In this document: positions 62,437 to 64,000 of the stretch, in pieces
Position numbering within the stretch: the first letter of the stretch is position 1
Layout: each line of letters begins with the position of its first letter
From: Acidobacteria bacterium UBA2161
GTDB lineage: Bacteria > Acidobacteriota > Vicinamibacteria > Vicinamibacterales > UBA823
Length of the DNA stretch: 64,000 nucleotides
Reading direction: 5' to 3'
NCBI GenBank assembly: GCA_002328835.1
Contig: DCWN01000033.1
Coordinates: 66,610-130,609 of the forward strand
Notes under the pieces: model-generated
What the model saw: only the letters and a program-made list of their open reading frames with translations
Databases searched by the model: none
What the model was told of the DNA's origin: nothing
Program-made: the position numbers and the translations under genes

Positions 62437-62464
62437 AAGGGGGTCCTTCCCGGACCCCCTTTTT
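62437..62464 (+). terminator. Rho-independent terminator after the MalY-like gene
   Basis: AAGGGGGTCC (62437-62446) and GGACCCCCTT (62452-62461) form a perfect 10-bp stem with a TTCCC loop, followed by TTT. Confidence 0.92.
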
Positions 62465-62496
62465 CTATGTCCACCCGTTGGGAGAGGAGCGATTCG

Positions 62497-63945
62497 ATGT
62501 CAGGCGACGCGCGGACGAGACGGACGCTCGGAGCCCTGCTGCTCGCGGCCGTCGTGGCCGGTCCGGTCGGGTCTCTCCAGGCCGCCGACGACTGGAATCG
62601 GTTTCGCGGGCCGAACGGGTCCGGGGTCATCGACGCCATGGGGGTGCCGTCGACCTTCGGGCCCGAGACGAACGTCGTCTGGGAGGCGAGGGTGCCGCCG
62701 GGCTACTCCTCGCCGATCATCGACGGCGACCGGATTCTGCTGACCGCGTTCGAGGACGGCCAGTTCGTCACGCTGTCACTCGACCGCGGATCCGGACGCA
62801 TCCTCTGGCGGAGCGCCGTAGAGCGGCCGCGCGAGGAGAACCTCGACTCGCGCAACCACCCGGCGGCGCCCAGCGTGGCGATCGGCCCAGCCGGTCAGGT
62901 GTACGCCTTCTTCGGCGAGTTTGGCCTCGTCGCCTACGACCGGGAGGGGGGCGAACTGTGGCGGCATCCGCTGGGGCCGTTCAACAACGTCTACGGCATG
63001 GGCGCGTCGCCGATCGTCGCGGAGGGCCTCGTGCTTCTTCCGTGCGACCAGCAGCAGGGGTCGTTTCTCCTCGCCGTGGACGCGGCGACCGGAGAAGAGC
63101 GCTGGCGCGCCGATCGGCCCGAGGCGAAGAGCGGTCACTCGTCGCCGGTGCTCTACGATCCGCCCGACGGGCCGCTGCAGGTGCTGGTCGTCGGGTCGTT
63201 CCTCTTGACGGCGTACGACGTCGCCACTGGCGAGAAGGTCTGGTGGGTCGGCGGTCTGCCGTTCGAGATGAAATCGACACCGGTCATGGACGGCGACACG
63301 CTGTACGTCCACGGCTTCGCCACGCCGCTCAACCAGCCGGGCCGTCAGGTCGACGTGACGCCCTGGAGCGAGACGATCGCGGCGCATGACGATGACGGCG
63401 ACGGGTTGATCTCGCCCGACGAGTTCCCCGACGAGCGCACCCGCGGCTTCTTCGATTTCGTCGACCTCGACACCGACGGCTTTCTCGAGGAAGCGAGCTG
63501 GAACTACTACCGTGCCGCCATGGCGAGCCTGAACGGCATGGTGGCGATCCGTCTGGGCGGCTCGGGCGACATGACCGACCGGAGTGTCGTCTGGCGCTAC
63601 CACCGGTCGGTGCCGCAACTGCCGTCGCCGCTGCTGTACGAAGGCGTGCTCTACATGATCAACGACGGCGGCATCGCGACGTCGTTCGAGCCCGAGACCG
63701 GTGAGGTCATCGCGCGCGGACGGATCCGGGGCGCAATTGACAGCTACTACGCGTCACCGATCGCGGCCGACGGCAAGGTGTTCTTCGTGAGCGAGATGGG
63801 GAAGGTGGCGGTCGTCGCGCCGGGCGGCGGCTTCGACGTCCTGGCACTCAACGACCTGAGGTCGCCGGCCTACGCGACGCCGGCGATCGCCGACGGCCGG
63901 ATCTACATCCGCACGGAAGAGACCCTCTGGGCCTTCGGACAATAG
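62497..63945 (+). CDS. Secreted PQQ-like beta-propeller protein with an EF-hand pair
   Basis: 482 residues from ATG 62497, eight bases after GAGAGGAG; an earlier in-frame ATG at 62467 abuts the terminator and is less likely. Signal peptide to about 29. Propeller blades show PQQ-type repeats (AVDAATGEERWRA, AYDVATGEKVWWVG, SFEPETGEVIARG). Between two blades is a calcium-binding insertion: HDDDGDGLISPDEFPDE and DLDTDGFLEEA. Often seen in planctomycete- and acidobacteria-type outer-membrane-linked proteins of unknown role; the enzyme function is not established. Confidence 0.85.
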   Translation: MSGDARTRRTLGALLLAAVVAGPVGSLQAADDWNRFRGPNGSGVIDAMGVPSTFGPETNVVWEARVPPGYSSPIIDGDRILLTAFEDGQFVTLSLDRGSGRILWRSAVERPREENLDSRNHPAAPSVAIGPAGQVYAFFGEFGLVAYDREGGELWRHPLGPFNNVYGMGASPIVAEGLVLLPCDQQQGSFLLAVDAATGEERWRADRPEAKSGHSSPVLYDPPDGPLQVLVVGSFLLTAYDVATGEKVWWVGGLPFEMKSTPVMDGDTLYVHGFATPLNQPGRQVDVTPWSETIAAHDDDGDGLISPDEFPDERTRGFFDFVDLDTDGFLEEASWNYYRAAMASLNGMVAIRLGGSGDMTDRSVVWRYHRSVPQLPSPLLYEGVLYMINDGGIATSFEPETGEVIARGRIRGAIDSYYASPIAADGKVFFVSEMGKVAVVAPGGGFDVLALNDLRSPAYATPAIADGRIYIRTEETLWAFGQ

Positions 63946-63960
63946 GCTCTGGGGCTCGAC

Positions 63961-64000
63961 CTACTGCGCGAGACTGGGCATTGCGCCGTCGATCCCGTCG
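63961..64000 (-). CDS. 3' end of a minus-strand gene cut by the window
   Basis: A TAG stop on the minus strand (63961-63963) is preceded in frame by DGIDGAMPSLAQ. Only 12 codons are visible, so no family can be named, and it could be chance. Confidence 0.3.
   Translation of the reverse strand, partial: DGIDGAMPSLAQ

Overview
The window is a GC-rich chromosomal segment from a Gram-negative bacterium. Lipobox proteins, periplasmic cytochromes c, an Oar-like TonB-dependent receptor, a PEGA-domain protein, many Tat-exported enzymes, two sulfatases and TadE/TadG-like proteins together suggest Acidobacteriota, perhaps Vicinamibacteria from a marine or host-associated setting. That placement is inference; there is no rRNA or tRNA gene here to test it. 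I found no transposase, phage gene, CRISPR array, rRNA or tRNA.

Layout. 1-6994: alpha-glucan phosphorylase (cut by the left edge), a threonine/serine dehydratase, an S58 peptidase, a Tat-exported SelA-like PLP enzyme, a quinone oxidoreductase, a cytochrome c and an SDR. 7069-11817: a small secreted protein, an FHA-EAL gene and a PEGA gene that meet head to head with both 5' ends missing, an esterase, Hsp20 and a membrane protein. 11862-17973: a Tat-exported D-amino-acid-oxidase-type flavoprotein whose modules are in circularly permuted order, a DsbD-N-like lipoprotein, a HupE-like membrane protein, an NHL propeller and a cytochrome c'. 17986-24107: gamma-glutamyltransferase, then the 5' scrap of a second one joined to a decapitated TonB receptor, an FKBP and an unknown secreted protein. 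24114-33608: a radical SAM protein, a BlaI/BlaR1-like pair, an M19-like protein, a degraded oxidase fragment, a TPR protein, a TsdA-like cytochrome next to a DsrE protein, and a class C-like beta-lactamase. The beta-lactamase promoter carries a palindrome closely resembling the one upstream of blaI. 33775-41117: a MATE pump, a truncated sialidase-like gene, a TlpA-like thioredoxin, a frameshifted vWA protein, PilZ, an NHL-propeller scrap and three TadE/TadG genes. 41252-51713: an amidohydrolase, an asparaginase-like Ntn hydrolase, and two divergent sugar operons. 51811-64000: TyrA, a lipoprotein, a Tat-exported class V aminotransferase, RfbC, two sulfatases, a frameshifted PAS-GGDEF-EAL protein, a MalY-like Tat PLP enzyme and a PQQ-type propeller with an EF-hand insertion.

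The most interesting system is the minus-strand operon 43812-48606: a TRAP transporter (P, Q, M), a GHMP kinase with the signature I associate with plant galacturonokinase rather than galactokinase, and a nucleotidyltransferase. Together they could import a uronic acid and convert it directly to an NDP-uronate, a salvage route best known from plants. It shares a 67-bp divergent promoter region, holding a perfect 12-bp palindrome, with a translationally coupled trio (DUF1080, Gfo/Idh/MocA, TIM-barrel isomerase) of the kind linked to 3-keto-glycoside breakdown.

A second theme is decay. Six genes are truncated, internally deleted or fused, and two otherwise intact genes each need exactly one extra base. 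This could be real genome erosion or assembly error; read mapping would decide.
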